From: Sialis fuliginosa
Taxonomy: Eukaryota; Arthropoda; Insecta; Megaloptera; Sialidae
Assembly (NCBI GenBank): GCA_961205875.1
Contig: OY540813.1
Coordinates: forward strand, 29,731,001-29,795,000
Direction: 5' to 3'
DNA length: 64,000 bases
The notes beneath the pieces were generated by a model that had not been told where the DNA came from, did not search any database, and worked only from the letters and a program-made list of their open reading frames with translations. Positions 1-13,165 of this stretch are shown in pieces. The position numbers and the translations under genes are program-made. How positions within the stretch are numbered: the first letter of the stretch is position 1; every line of letters starts with the position of its first letter.

Positions 1-1044
1 CCAATCATATAATTTTTTTCTGCGCATCTTTCAGATCGCCAGTTAGCAGTTTTACAGCGTGATACGAATGGATAAAAACGCGATTTCTTTTTGGTACCCT
101 TAATTATAATTATATATTTTATATATTACTAGTACTTTTACAACAAAAATTTCCAAATAAAAACATTGCAATTGAACGCGATATGAAATCTCTATACGCA
201 TTCTCTATGTTTGACAGAAACCCAAAACTATTCATTTTTGCCGCTTGGTGGCGTTGCTATGCTGTTGAACAATGCGAGTGGAAATAAACAAACATGACTT
301 TTGAATGACGATAAGTTTCATTAACCACCTTTTATAATATTAAAAAAACGTACGACAATTTTATATCTATTATATTATGTATATTAGATATTATATAACA
401 CTAGATATGTAAAATGTACATATATGAAAAAATATAAATTATCAGGGGAGCCTTGTGATTTTTTATAGCTAAAAAGTGGGTAGTGGGACAAATAAGTTTG
501 GGAACCTATGGCATATACCATTTAAAAAATTTAAATAAAACCAATGATATTCTAATTGGCGATCTAAAAATTTCAAAGAATTTCATCAAATATTTCAAAA
601 GGTATTAGAAAACAAAATCGTGAATAGATAAGTGGCCCACCTGTACATTATACTTTTTACCAATACACTATTTTAATGACAACCTAACAAACACTGCTTA
701 ACCCTCAGGGGAAGCACAGAATACGGTATACTCTGTATCTAGAAACTAGTGCGTAGTATTTCTAAACTATGAGAACTTGGGGCTTGGGTCTAGGGTGGAA
801 AAAAACTTAGGAATCTCAACTACAAAATCCCCACCATGGCAAGTTTTGTCGCTTAACGTAAGAAAGGTTACAGTGGTTCAGTTGAATGTGAGGGTCTGAT
901 ATATCTAGAATTTCTGAATGTGTGAATTTTTGAGTAAGTGATCAAAAAAACTATTTTTCAGTGAATTGTATCATTAGGTGAGTATTATGAATTTTTATTA
1001 TTTCTTGCCACTAAGGTTGACATGCGCTCTGAAATCGAAAAATT
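1..1044. other. no gene recognised, AT-rich
   Basis: AT-rich sequence with stops in all frames. No coding exon, RNA gene or bounded repeat was recognised here. Confidence 0.6.
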
Positions 1045-1368
1045 ATGTTCGGTATTATAAAGGAGTTCGCAAATTTGCAAGCTTGTAAACGCTTGTAAAC
1101 ACTTTCAAATGGGGTATCACACTTATATAACAGTTCTATTGGAGTTTTTGATAGATAATTTCATGCATACGAAATAAAAACAAAGCTATGTTAAGTATAT
1201 TAATTAAAGTTTATTTACTAATCTTGAGTAAAAACGTTAAAAATCAACTTACTGCGCATGAAACTATCTATTAAAAACTCAAAGAGAACTGTCATATAAG
1301 TCTAATACCTCGTTTGAAAGTGTTTGCAAGCTTGTAAATTTTGCGAGCTCCTTTATAATATTGGACAT
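1045..1368. mobile_element. MITE, family A, copy 1
   Basis: A 324-bp element whose ends are inverted copies of a sequence beginning ATGTYCGGTATTATAAAGGA, followed by a short AGCTTGTAAA-type motif. The same ends bound elements of nearly equal length at 14882-15214 and 58901-59230, which is the main evidence for one short non-autonomous DNA transposon family. No coding capacity is visible. No clean TSD could be fixed, so the superfamily is left open. Confidence 0.7.
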
Positions 1369-1569
1369 TAGATTAAAATTTAGTTTATTCAAAACCCATA
1401 TAATTTGTTAGCAGAAAATAAAATATCTAAACTAAACAGTGGGGGTTTTATCCGTGCATTTTAGATCGAAAAACCTCGTACAAATGTTTAAAGTGTCTAA
1501 CTCTTATGTGTAAGGAATGTTCAGTAAAATTGTTAGCTTAAGTTATTTTTAAGTTTCTTTGTATTATAA

Positions 1570-2042
1570 TTGTTTAATAATGTTTTTTTTTAATTTTGTA
1601 ATCAGGGGTTATTTTCAGTCTATGGGAGGGGGGTCCAAAATAATTTTGACAGTGTTCGTAATAATTTTTAGTGAATGTACTAATTAAAAACTACATTCTC
1701 GAATTTTTTCAGATTTTTTGAACGCAAATATATTGTGACTGAAGAGTTAAAATCAAAATGTCATATAACATTTTTTTATTGCATTTTAGGAGACCTATCT
1801 AAAGACACCCCACTTAATGGATTAAGTGAACATTTTTTTTAAATATACTTTTCAGTCTATGGAAAGGGTAAAAAAAAATCTTTTTTTCAAATATCGTATC
1901 ATTTCTGTTTCTGGGTTTTCAGTCTTCGTCCGTAAACCAAATTTCATCTTAATCAGTCTAAAATTTTTAAGGACGGACGGACGGACGGATGGACGTGGCG
2001 AAACTATAAGGTTTCCTAGTTTTCTACGGAAACCTAAAAACT
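1570..2042 (+). repeat. dispersed repeat, family G, copy 1
   Basis: The stretch contains TTGCATTTTAGGAGACCTAT, TTTTCAGTCTATGGAAAGGG and the 3' segment GGTTTCCTAGTTTTCTACGG, preceded by a short GGAC tandem repeat (about 1973-1990). The same segments recur inverted at 11357-11760 and in the same direction at 45440-46383, where another element splits them. The short open frames here are repeat shadows. The family is an unclassified interspersed repeat. The uninterrupted TTAA at 1949-1952 is the ancestral state of an insertion seen at 45576. Confidence 0.65.
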
Positions 2043-2959
2043 GATATGTTTCATAATAGGGGAATGAATTATGAAACAAAGGTGCCAAGTAACAAGCATG
2101 ATTCGTAATAGGAAACATTAGATCATTCACTTTTTTTTATTTCATGAAAAGTATAATATTTCAATGAATTTTGGAAGTACGACGTTACAGAAAAAACATA
2201 GGCCGATAAAATAATGCATTCAAATGTTTCATTTAATAACTTATAGATTTCAGAACAACCTAACGATGTAACAAATATATTATTATTAATATTCATATAT
2301 GTTAACACTCCTAATGTGTCGCCCCAATACGTTACCTATGATTCATGTTCTTCATGTTCGTCTAATACCTAAATGCTTTGATCGACCCAAAGCTAATCCT
2401 TTCCATCTCAGTCTCCATGTGTTTAGGGATAATAAAAAATAAAAAATAAAAAAATAAATAAATAATTAAAAAAAAAAAAAAAAGATATATATATACAAAA
2501 TACAAAAACAATGTTAGTTAACCACACAAGGGCTGTCTAAAGGAATCAGTCGGGTCCAAAGACATTTACATTTTAATAAAAAAAATAAAAACAGAATTTT
2601 TACATGAGCGCAAAGAAAAGTTTTGCAAAAACCGTTTCATAACTGGATACTTTACCTTAATTGTGATCCGTATTCATTTGAATGATATTTGTGTGACGCT
2701 CGTGTGTTTCCTTATACCTCCATGTCTTCGCACGACTTTATTGCACGATGACATTACGTCCTAATTTAATTACCGCAGCTGGCAGTCGGGGAACATTGCG
2801 ACATAGTCTTGCAGATGCTACCATGATGTGAGTGTCATAATGTATGCACACACGAACCTTGTGTGCAGCAATAATGTCAATAAATATGTATAGGTACATA
2901 CATACACTGTTTTATATTGATTATGTAGATGAGTTTTATGAGATTTTACAGCTGTACAC
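2043..2959. other. no gene recognised; A-rich tract
   Basis: No bounded element or exon was recognised. An A-rich low-complexity tract, (AAATA)n then poly-A, lies near 2430-2485. Confidence 0.55.
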
Positions 2960-3720
2960 AAGTAAAAAACATCTGCTAAGTAAATGCATAGTGCTTCCTC
3001 GTGCTAAATTCGCCAAAGGTACTATTGAACAATTTAAATAAGAACCGATAAAGTGTTCAGATAAATTGCCTGACATTGGTTAATCATTTCATTTCTATAC
3101 AATATATTAGTTCGAATTTTTTCTTGAGACGCACCTGAATATTTTTTCGTACATTTTTTATTTTTTTAACATCAAAATGACATTTAATTAATATATCAAA
3201 GTAAATATCAATTTAAAGAAAGAAATGACGATTTTTTAAAGCAAATTGAAATAAATATTTGTAAGGGAATATTTTACAACAAACGTTGGTATATTATAAT
3301 GTAGGTATATTATAAGAAATTTAATGCTCTACAAAAAAGAATCTATACAATTTTCACATGTGTCGTTCTTGAAATATCTTGAAAAAATAAATATTTTGGG
3401 ATGTCACCTCTCCCCCTTACACTCGATTTTGAAATGGGACCGTCCTCAAACCAGACCCAACCATGCAACTAAGTTTCATTAATAACGGTTCAGTGGTTCA
3501 TGAGTTATGCGTGTGACAAGTATTCAATCGACAGACAGACAGACACGAAATGAAAAGTGTTTGTCTTGACTTGAAACGGAAAGATCAATTTAAAATTTTG
3601 AAATCGGAAAACAATTTTTTTGTCTCATTTTAAAACGATCACAAAGCTTTTCGTATATTCGATATTGCGAGGAAGCAAAATGAACTTTGGTAATTTTACA
3701 AGTACTCAAAAAGATTTGGA
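2960..3720 (+). repeat. dispersed repeat, family F, copy 1
   Basis: A sequence of about 750 bp that recurs inverted at 15840-16440 and 59440-60180 and directly at 50740-51760. Shared landmarks are the segment around ACATCTGCTAAGTAAATGCA, the block CCCCTTACACTCGATTTTGA, the block GGTTCAGTGGTTCATGAGTT and a short GACA microsatellite at about 3530-3545. The block before a GACA tract resembles the tails of some insect retroposons, but no reverse transcriptase is present and the class is not established. Confidence 0.65.
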
Positions 3721-6700
3721 CAATTATGAAGTAAAATAAATAACAAAAAATTATCGTTTTGGTGCCCATTTTTATGTTATAAGCGGGCATCACTTGCTTC
3801 GACAAAACAATGGTGTGTATTAATTTTTAGAATTTTTAATTAATCCGAAAGATTTCTAAATCACATAAAATTAATTTGGTATATTCTATTATATTTGTAT
3901 TCATAAGAAACAAGAAAGGCGTTAATTGCTTCGATAAATAATACCTCACTCTTGATTAGAATAATCACTAAATAAAGTAAACAATGACATAAGAATAAAG
4001 GAGTCTACAGGAGAATAAATTTCTTCAATTTATTTCTAGCCGAAAGCTAAGGTGTATCGATTCAGAACCCAAACAAACAATAAAAGGAATTCATTGTATT
4101 GTTTTTGGATAACAATCCCATGTTTCTATTAGAAAACAAAGAAACCAAATTAATGACACAATTATTATATAATTGAAATTTATATTTCATGTCTAACTAA
4201 TCTTCTTTTTCTTCTTCATGGGTCAAGTGGATTTACATACTAGTCTTTTCTTTGGCGCAAATGATTTAAATTTTTTTAGAATTTGTTTTAACAAAATAGT
4301 TTAGATTTTTTTGTTATTTAAACAATCAACAACAAAATCTAAAATTATTATCATCTTTTTACTAAATCCAAATACATATTTTATTTATTTTTATCTCAAG
4401 TAAAAAAAATTCTTGAAAGTACAAAAACCCCTAGGAATTTTAATCAAAATTACTTCACGTTAATATTACCGTTTAATAGTTTTTTAAATCCCAAAAATAA
4501 TACACTTATATTATTTATTTTTGGGATCCGATGTTTTTTCGTTTTACAAAAATATACAATAACTTTATATAATAATTAACAGTCTCTTAAAATTAAAATC
4601 CATTCGTTTAATTTTTAAATAAATCGAACATTTTATTTTTATAGATTATACCAAAGAAGTTTAGTTTTGGTATTCCAACGGAAATAGTTGATGTAAATGT
4701 CTGATGTGCTTATTTTTCTTTGTGCAAAAAGGTCAATTTAAAGTTATATAACTAAAATATACGACCTGTATTACACTGAATTGGCGAAAATTGATAAACT
4801 TTAGTTTTTACAACACAAAATTTTATTTTAATCTACTTTTATCCAAAAGTTTCCGATAAATATTTATCTACTATGGCTGACCACGTAAACTTTATTGCTA
4901 AGATATCAAACACACAATAAAATCTGAAGGGTTGTTTAAACGTACGATAGGGATACACTTAATACCGGATTTTTATGAGGAAGTATTAAATTTATTAGGT
5001 GTCCCTGAATTTCAGATTTCACCATCAAAAAATTATAGGAACATAAATGATGACTGTAAATTTAACAGAGAGCTGTTTTTAGTGTCAGCAATTCTTTCTA
5101 ATATTGCATTAAGTGTAAATTGTCAAGAATTTAAATAAAGTATTATTCATATTTTAACTATTAATGTAATATGTTTCATAAGAAGAAGTAGAATATTATT
5201 GTATGCATTATTTCTACTTATTTAGTCTATATAATGTTTCATAATAAAGAAATATCGGTTATTGGCATACATACCAGGTGAATAAAAAAGGTTTCTTATT
5301 TTTGGGACATAAGGCACTGGCACCAGTTATGGCCGCTATACGAGCAAGGTTTACTGTTTTTGTGATTGACGGATTTCTTTTTTGTAATTCTCATGAACTC
5401 ATGTTACTAATAAAACAAGTCATTCTTTATTTAATCAATTTAATAACCAAAGTCCGCAAATATAGTATGTTTTTTATAAATAATAGCCTTTTATTTTGTT
5501 TATATTTTTTCTCCAGTAATGGATAAAGTAAAACCAGCAATGAGAACGCAGTGATGAACACTTGCTTATGATTACAAAATGATAAGTACTGCGACACATA
5601 AGAATAAAAAGAAAGAATCGTTAAATTTGAAATTTGTAAAACAGTTGCTATGATAATATAATAATTAATAAATAAATTATACTAATAATTAGTTTAAATG
5701 TCCACCATTTTGACACTTTTTGGCTGATTGTCATCAAATAACGCTGCAAGACATATATAGATTAATATTCAGAAATAGTAGTAGTCAAATATCAACAAAT
5801 ATTTCTAATTCAGTACATTAAATTAAAAAATAACCATCACTGGGGTCATATCCAAGACTGGTGTCAGTACTTTATAACTTTAGATGACAGAAACTTTGGA
5901 AATGGGTTGTAATTGTTTGTGGTCTATGCATTTTTATGTATGATTTATAGTACTAAACATGATTATTTTTTATCCACAAGATATACATACATATATATAC
6001 ATATCTTCACAATTAGTTACAAATCATATCAGGAAAATTTATCATATATTATTATTATATTATTCATAATAAGTCACATAACGTTACGTTTTAAATAAAT
6101 GTTCCTTATAAAATATTACACAAATATAAGAATAAAAATATCAGTATCAAAGAAACCAGAAACATAAATGAAAAACATAATTTCCACACAACTTTGTTAT
6201 TTTGTTTCAACACCGAAACAAACAACCTCGTTTATTATAAGTTTGTAACAAGAGTAACGAAGTAATTCAACAATTTCATAACATTCACCTAAACGAAGAA
6301 AGAAAACTCTTAATATTCATGTAGTTTGAGAATAGGAAAATTGTTTAAATACTTACTCAAACTGAGAATGAAATATATATATAAATATATCATAGAGATA
6401 AGGTTTTTATTACAAACTTATCGCATAGCTGGTCAGTTCTATTTTTATAATTAAAATACCTTTGCATTGCAATGAAAAGGTAAGACAGAGGTTACACGAT
6501 CAGTATGGCATCAGTTCAGTCCGTGACCTTGATCAAGACTGAGCGTGTAATGTATTGATTGACGGACTGATGGAATGGAATGACAGATATTTTGATATTT
6601 TTCATCAGTCTGAGATCACGAATATGAACTAATAATAAATGAAATGCTATGAGAATATTTAAACATTTTTCTATTAATTATTGAAAATATTGAAATAATA

Positions 6701-8173
6701 AAAATGCCATAACGTCAGACTTCATTAAAATTTCGAGCAGAACAATTATTATTAATTAAAATATTGACAACTAGATTAATAAAATACTACGGCATAAGTA
6801 AACTAACAGATATATTTTGTTACATTGGTAGCTCACATATCAAGTGGTATTATTATTATTGGGGTCTATTAGTCACAGATTCTTTGCTTCATGTAATCAT
6901 CTCACATCGAAACCATATGTGTTCATATCCTTACAACTGTCAAAACAGTATCAATATTATGATTGTTTCGAACGCTAATTATACACAAAAATTTTGTGTG
7001 AATATTCAACAACGTATTTTATTTGTTTTGATAAAGGTCATTTATATTTTAACACGAAAAATATTCAACCAATGTGCTTAAAAAGAAGTCTGTTTTTAAA
7101 ATACAAAAACTAAGAAAGCTTATATACAAAAGTCATATACATACATAATAATATGTACTATACATAGTTATACATTTTATATTTTCGGTACTATTACACA
7201 TACTACTTTCTCACATTTAGACCCTCCGCACACAGAATCGCAAACCAGTTGCGGAAGCGACTATTTTACAACTGGTTTGCAATCGATTTAAGTTCTCGCT
7301 CCGCACACGAGCGCGACTGAATCTTGATCAGTCGACAGTTTTATGGGAATTTCCGTGAAGAAAATCGCGATTTTTTTAAGTTTTTAAGTTTTTTTTACTT
7401 TTGGCAACATGTCAAGCATTCTTGAATACCTAGGAAGTTTATAATTGTATAGAACTTGTTTTGTTTATTTTGTTTTTCCACCTCCTCGACGAATTTAGTG
7501 TTTATTAACTGATCATATTATTCTGAATGAACTAACTAAGTAGGTAATTATTAATAGGAATAATAATAATTAACTAATAATTTTAATTAGAAATAAATAA
7601 TAATATTATAATAATTATAAAGCTAAAATATCATGCAACCACGCAACTGAAACCGAAATTCGACCTGCAAGCACAGTTGCATGAAACCAGTTGGAAACTG
7701 ATTGCAAATCAGTTTTGTTTCGGTCGCACCGTATTATTAAAATTCATAATTGTTTGTTAATAAAAATTAAAAAGAATTTTATAACTGTATTAATATTTAG
7801 TGAAATATAACATATTCGTTTGAATAGTATGTACCAAAATCCATGGCTCCCATATCTTATTGCGGACCTCCGGGCCAGGATATTTGGTGAACCCCCTCCT
7901 GCTAAGACACATACCATTTTTTTGATAACAACCAAAAAAAAGTTTGTAAGCTCGCCACGCCAACCCCCTCTTTATCATGGGTCACCAAGCTAAAGTCCTG
8001 CGTCATCCCACCTTGTGGGGAACCATGTCAATACCTAACTATATTATTTAAAATAAATTTTTATTTCGAAAAGTAAGCTGTTGACAGAAAAACTTTCAAA
8101 CATCATAATTTTTTTTATTTATAAGTAATAAGTACTAATGGTGACTTTATTTTTGTATTTAAAATAAGAACCT
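3721..8173. other. no gene recognised
   Basis: AT-rich, with no convincing coding exon. Between about 7220 and 7740 the sequence is less AT-rich and has repeated CAAACCAGTTGC / CAACTGGTTTGC-type motifs in both orientations, which looks like a decayed DNA element, but I could not fix its ends. The rest shows no recognised structure. Confidence 0.5.
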
Positions 8174-8373
8174 CCCGGAAAAAAATAGATTTAAATTGAT
8201 CAAATTAGATATTGATAGATCTGTATTTTGAGACAAAATCATATTTGTTTACTGGTTTTTGATCTGTAGAGACCTGCAAAGATTAAAAACCAGTGAAAAA
8301 GGATGATTTTTTCTCAAAATGCAGATCTATCAAGATCTGATTTGATCACTTCAGATCTAATTTTTTTCCCGGG
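8174..8373. mobile_element. palindromic MITE with CCCGG ends
   Basis: About 200 bp bounded by CCCGGAAAAAAAT at the left and ATTTTTTTCCCGGG at the right, with inverted arms rich in GATC/AGATCT motifs. The centre carries ACTGGTTTTTGATCTGTAGA and its inverse. A second copy of one end is at 33384, where it runs into a GATC minisatellite. No coding capacity. Superfamily not assigned. Confidence 0.65.
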
Positions 8374-8869
8374 CTATATTTTTGTAAGTAAAAAATAAGT
8401 TTTGTTCAATACATATTTTTAATACCATACGATATTTTTTATGATTCTAAATTAATGTACCTATCAAACGTAGAAATTATACTTTTCTCGGTCACATGTA
8501 CGAGATGAAATGGCTTCAATTTTCATGAGACGAGATCGATACGAGACTCTCAGTTGTACAATTAGAGACGAAACTAACCTGAATCTCGTTTCGTGTGCAG
8601 CGAGTTTTCTCATCTCTATATATTATAATAAAGAGATAAGTGACTAACTCATAAGCACTCAGCTCAAACCTAGAAACGTAAAATTTTAGAATAGTTTCTT
8701 TTATGTCGTAAACATGTTTTATAGGTTTTACCATAAATCAAATATATAGTTTTTGTATGCATATGTTTCGCTTTCTACAAACTTTAACTAGAAAAGTGTA
8801 ACAAACATATATGAAAGAATCTACATAACTGACAAAAGTTTCAACAAACTATAAGAAATTGTGTATATA
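8374..8869. other. no gene; possible hAT-like end
   Basis: Nothing coding. Around 8570-8625 there is a segment that reads on the minus strand as a TAGAGATGAG...GCACACGA-type end, resembling the TAGARCTGYACACGAGACG ends at 53700 and 54020. It is a fragment without a located partner end. Confidence 0.35.
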
Positions 8870-9085
8870 TAGGGTTAGTCATATCAGGTGGAAAAAACTT
8901 GAACAGTTGATCGAAAAAAAAGTTTATATGAACATGTGCCCGGAAATTCTTCGTGAGGGAGCTACAGACCCCCAAAAATTTTACCTAAAATAAGTTTTTA
9001 TTTAATATCTGTAGAATTTATTGTGATACAGTAATGAAATATGATAGCCAATTTAGTATTAATACGTGTTATCGATTTCTATTAT
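8870..9085 (+). repeat. dispersed repeat, family H, copy 1
   Basis: Begins with GGGTTAGTCATATCAGGTGG and contains TCTTCGTGAGGGAGCTACAG followed by an AT-rich tail ending near TTATCGATTTCTATTATCAA. The same block occurs inverted at about 17880-18130, 40680-40918 and 51950-52120, directly at 50521-50740, and as a self-complementary pair at 60496-60757. The block forms the outer arms of a larger composite repeat at 50521-52140, so it probably represents terminal inverted repeats of a non-autonomous element. Confidence 0.6.
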
Positions 9086-10389
9086 CAATGATTATTTAGA
9101 GATTTATTATATATTTATGTATGAGACCAGTGGGCACCTTGATTATTAGCTAGTATTTTTTTTTAATTTATTTCCTTAGTTTGAGACATTTATATGGATA
9201 GGTATATGCCATTAAATACATAGAAATATGCATTGTTAATTTGTCATAAGATCAACCGTTTACGAGTAATACGATATAGGAAGACTTATTTTAAGAGGAA
9301 TTTTTACATCAACTTTTTTTCTTATTTTTAATCCTAGAACAAGAATATAAAATTTTGTGTAATTTGAAGCATCCATGTTAAGTAAAATTCTATAATCCTA
9401 TCTTTACCATCGTATTTATCGTAAAAACACATATAACGATCAGATGAAAAAAACACATATGCCTTTACTATAACGTAGAACAGCAGCCTTATTTGAAATT
9501 AAACCACCTACCACTGCACTGTTTCTATCAATCGCTTTTAAAAATAATTGTAATTACACCTTGGAGACACGTCCTACTTAATGAATCTCCTGAGAACAAG
9601 TCTCATTATAAGAAAATCAATAGAAGGTACAAATAGCTTTTTTACGAAATGAGAACAGTTAAAAAACAATTGTTCAAAAATTAACTTAGAAAGTTGACTA
9701 AAATGTGATACGCGTACCCTCAATGGTGTTTCATAGGGTACGCGGTGTACTTCTTAATGTTTATTTTTATTGAATAATTTTGTATTTTGAACAATAAATT
9801 TATTAAACCCCTGGACTCGCTCCAAAGGGTCCGCTGGCAACACTTATCTCTCAAATGAGATACATAGTGATTCTAATTTTGGTAAACACTGTTATGAAGT
9901 ATAATTTTTGTATCTATAGAAAATGGAGATACTTGACTGGCTATTTCGTTGAGTTCGGGAGAAGTTGTTAAATTCCCAATGACAAACCTCGTAAACATCC
10001 CCGTTGTTAAGCATGTGTACATGTACCTACTATGGGGTTCAGAAGTCGTCTGCCACAGTAAAGATCAGAATCCAAAATATTAAGACAAACATCATCGGTT
10101 ATTTTATTCTAATGCGGAGTTAATTATATTCGTGGAGAAATGATTTAATTATTATAATAATCAAATGAGAGGAGCCTGCAAAGTTTGTGATAAGCTAATT
10201 TGAAGGAAAACTGGTCGACCACTTCTGTATGCGATTCTACATTGTACGGTGAAAGTGAGTTAGAGTTAGTACAATGGGAATGGGCCTCTTAAATACTTGT
10301 GGGAGACAGAGCGACCGCGCCTCTGATAAAAAGTAAATAATATATATAGAAAACTAGAAACACTTTTAGTTTCGGTCTGTCTTTATAAT
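9086..10389. other. no gene recognised
   Basis: AT-rich with no recognisable exon. One small perfect hairpin is listed separately at 9711-9744. Confidence 0.5.
9711..9744. other. perfect 10-bp hairpin
   Basis: CGCGTACCCT and its exact complement AGGGTACGCG are separated by 14 bases. It stands out in AT-rich surroundings. It may be the remnant of a short inverted-repeat element. Function unknown. Confidence 0.4.
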
Positions 10390-10760
10390 TCAGTGGACCC
10401 GTCCCGGCTTTGCACGGGAGTTAATATTCCATCTCCTGTCACGTATGGAGGGTTGTAATTGTTGCTGACCCGGCAAACGTTGTTCTGCCCAAAAATAATT
10501 TATTTTAAAATCAGACCATAAATACATATTTTCGTAAATATCTCGACTCCAGCACCACCTATCGGGTCCATTTTTTGTAAAAATATTTATTTTCATGTAA
10601 GTTTTGAATACGAGCCAAATCGGACCATAAAAACACATTCTCGACCCTAACACCACCTACTGGATCCAAAAAACCTATAAACTTATCGGAGCACAAAACA
10701 AACATATAGTGTGAATATGGCTTCGAAACGTCGAGTGGTTTAGGCCTGATGAGATCACAT
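10390..10760 (-). mobile_element. Helitron-like 3' end fragment
   Basis: On the minus strand a GC-rich hairpin (CCCG-tgcaaagc-CGGG) is followed after about nine bases by CTGA and then AT-rich DNA. That is the arrangement expected at Helitron 3' ends (hairpin, then CTRR). A homologous segment with CTAG at the same place is at 46653-46930, and the two share ACCCGGCAAACGTTGTTCTG. No Rep/helicase sequence and no 5' end are seen. Class is inferred from the end structure only. Confidence 0.45.
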
Positions 10761-10811
10761 GTATAGGCACCAACGTTTTTATGTATTAAGATTAAGAATA
10801 TTACGTACCTA

Positions 10812-11356
10812 GAGTCGAGCGGAGTAAATACGAAACACCAAAAAAATAGGGTAAAAGTGAAACAAGTTTGCAACTAAAAAACTAATTTGTTTATAGGATA
10901 ATTATAAAAACTGACATCATCATTAAAGGTTTGTTAAAGTGACCTGAAAATATGAATCACCTAATGAGTGATGTGTCACCCCTACAGATTTCCCTGTTAG
11001 TCGATGTCAAAACGTGTGAATTAAATTTTAATTCTTTCCACATAACTTTCTGTATAGCTCAGATATTAATTAAAGTTACAATTTCACATTATTATGCCAC
11101 AAAGAAGATAAGTCAAAGTTGCCTTTGTAGCTTTTCTTTTAATTTTTCGAGAAATATTTTACATTAGAGGCCTATTTTACTTTTTTCCTTACCTGTTACA
11201 CTTTTTCCCAAATTAGAGGTTAAAAATGACGTAAGTATTTAAAATGGTTATTCATAAGCGCATCTAGTAGAACAAATTAAAGTATGAATGTGTATTGTTA
11301 ACTGTCAAAAAACATGAAAGATTTGTATTTTGTTTCACTTTTACCCCAGTTGACCC
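10812..11356. mobile_element. mariner-like MITE, family M, copy 1
   Basis: A 545-bp element flanked by TA. The left end begins GAGTCGAGCGGAGTAAATAC and the right end finishes CCCCAGTTGACCC, matching the better preserved copy at 27821-28379. TA flanks and GGGTCRA ends are compatible with a Tc1/mariner-type non-autonomous element. The short open frame inside (10952-11167) also occurs in the 18671 copy, but it has no recognisable domain and I treat it as fortuitous. Confidence 0.7.
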
Positions 11357-11760
11357 TATATGGAATTGAAGACTCAAAAACAGAAATTATGAGATTTTAG
11401 AATAAGTATTTTTTTTGACACCCTTCTCATAGACTGAAAAGTGTACTAATTTTTTTACGTACCCTGTTGAATGGGTCTTCAAATAGGTTTCCTAAAATGC
11501 AATAAAATATGTTTTAAGACCTTTTTGATTTTAACCCTTTAGTCACGAGACATTTGCTTTCATAGTCGTTATCAGATCACCCCCTTTCATTGAAAGTTAT
11601 AACGGATACTGTAACAAAAACAGCTTATGAAAAATTTTGAAATAACTTTTTTATAAATCGTCACATGAACACGTACTTATCAAGTAGAAATTGTTAGTTG
11701 AAGAGAATGGCTACGGAACCCTATCATGTGCCGTTTTTTCTTAATATAGAACATGTCCTA
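11357..11760 (-). repeat. dispersed repeat, family G, inverted copy
   Basis: The reverse complement of 1570-2042: it shares the segments that read on the minus strand as TTGCATTTTAGGAAACCTAT and TTTTCAGTCTATGAGAAGGG. It directly abuts the mariner-like MITE at 10812-11356. Confidence 0.6.
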
Positions 11761-12236
11761 TTAAATTTTTCAAATCAAATATTAGTTTTTTTTGTAAAAA
11801 CAATGTGAGGTAACATAATATATTATTTTATTTCATAATAAGTAGCATTTTTAATAATTATAAAAAAGTAGATACGATAAAACGGCAAATAAAAGAAATT
11901 AACAAACCAAATCGTACAACATTTATTTTATTTCAAGTTCAAACATAACCTTACATTACCATAATCGTTATAATACCAATCTGCGACCTTGAAAACTTAT
12001 TTGTAAACAAATATCGTTTATCCAATTCATTGACGATACAACATAAAGTGACATGAATGTAAATATAATTTATTACTGACACATTTCGATAAGAATTGAT
12101 TAGTTTTATAGCAGAAAAGTGCAAATAGTCCGCATTTCATTAGTTTAATAAACCTGTGTTTCAAGGTCACACTGCTTGGTTACGGCAACGCCGGAAAGTT
12201 ACATATGTTATTTAAAGCTCCGTACACATCGAATTA
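11761..12236. other. no gene recognised
   Basis: AT-rich sequence without a recognised exon or bounded repeat. Confidence 0.5.
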
Positions 12237-12857
12237 CATATGAGATGGTGAGTTCCAAAACTCGCTCGTTCCATTTTGAAAATATCTTCCTTGGGAACCA
12301 CGGGACTTTCTTATACGTAATCCTAACAGTGAATAGTATACGTGATTCTTATTTTATTAAAACATTTCTGACAAACTAACAAGATAGAATAAAATGAATA
12401 ATATAGGTAATATTATTCTCTCCATTATATAACAAGTGATTTTTTTTAACGTACCTAATAACTGAAAACGGATGTTTACTCTTATAAATTTTTGAATTTT
12501 CGAATCATTTTTGAAATAAGAAAAAAATGTTTTAAATAAAAAATGTCGAGTATGTTATTATCTATAATTTATTTCCCATACATTTTTTTCCAACATTTAT
12601 GATTTAACCAGAAAGAATTTTTTTATGTAATTATTTAGATTCACCTACACTGTTCACTCTCAGTATTACGTATAAGAAAGTCCCATGACACTCATGGCAG
12701 ATATTTCTTATATACTATATGTATATTTCATATACATGGTATAAGAAAGTAAAAATCGAGATGTCACTGGATTTTGAAAGAATTTTTGGCATTATTTAAA
12801 AATCTACTGACATCTTATTTTTTTAATTACGAGTTTTGGAATTCACCGCTTCATATG
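12237..12857. mobile_element. nested foldback element
   Basis: Two inverted-repeat pairs lie one inside the other. The outer arms begin CATATGARRYGGTGARTTCC at 12237 and at 12857 on the opposite strand. The inner arms, about 45 bp, begin GGGACTTTCTTATACGTAAT at 12302 and end at 12684. Related sequence occurs at 20160-20620. No coding capacity and no clear TSD, so it is called a foldback-type MITE without a superfamily. Confidence 0.6.
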
Positions 12858-13019
12858 TTTTTTTAATCTTTTTACGGTTTCAATTCTATCAGAAACAGAT
12901 AAATAAAATACATATATTAATGTATTTCTTGGTAAGCAATAAGGTTCACTATATAATAGAAAAATGTGGGTATGTGTACGTGCATTAAAAGTTATAATTC
13001 TTTGGCGTAATTACATGTA

Positions 13020-13165
13020 GCGGGTAAATGCAATAAGAACTGTTTTATCGCCTATCATAACAGAAATCTGTATTATCTACAATCTACACCTAACCTAATA
13101 TCATGGTGTTAAATTTTTTTCGTTGCATAGTGCGTGCGCATCGTAGTTAAATCTCAATCTCAAAT
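13020..13165 (+). repeat. dispersed repeat, family L, copy 1
   Basis: Contains CGCCTATCATAACAGAAATC followed by a GGTGTTAAATT segment and a GTGCGTGCGCATCG end. The same order is seen at 26833-27015 and 48985-49175. Class unknown; no coding sequence. Confidence 0.6.

Noticed and set aside
6764-7081. 105-aa plus-strand ORF
   Set aside because: Composition follows the AT-rich background and there is no motif, splice context or homology I recognise.
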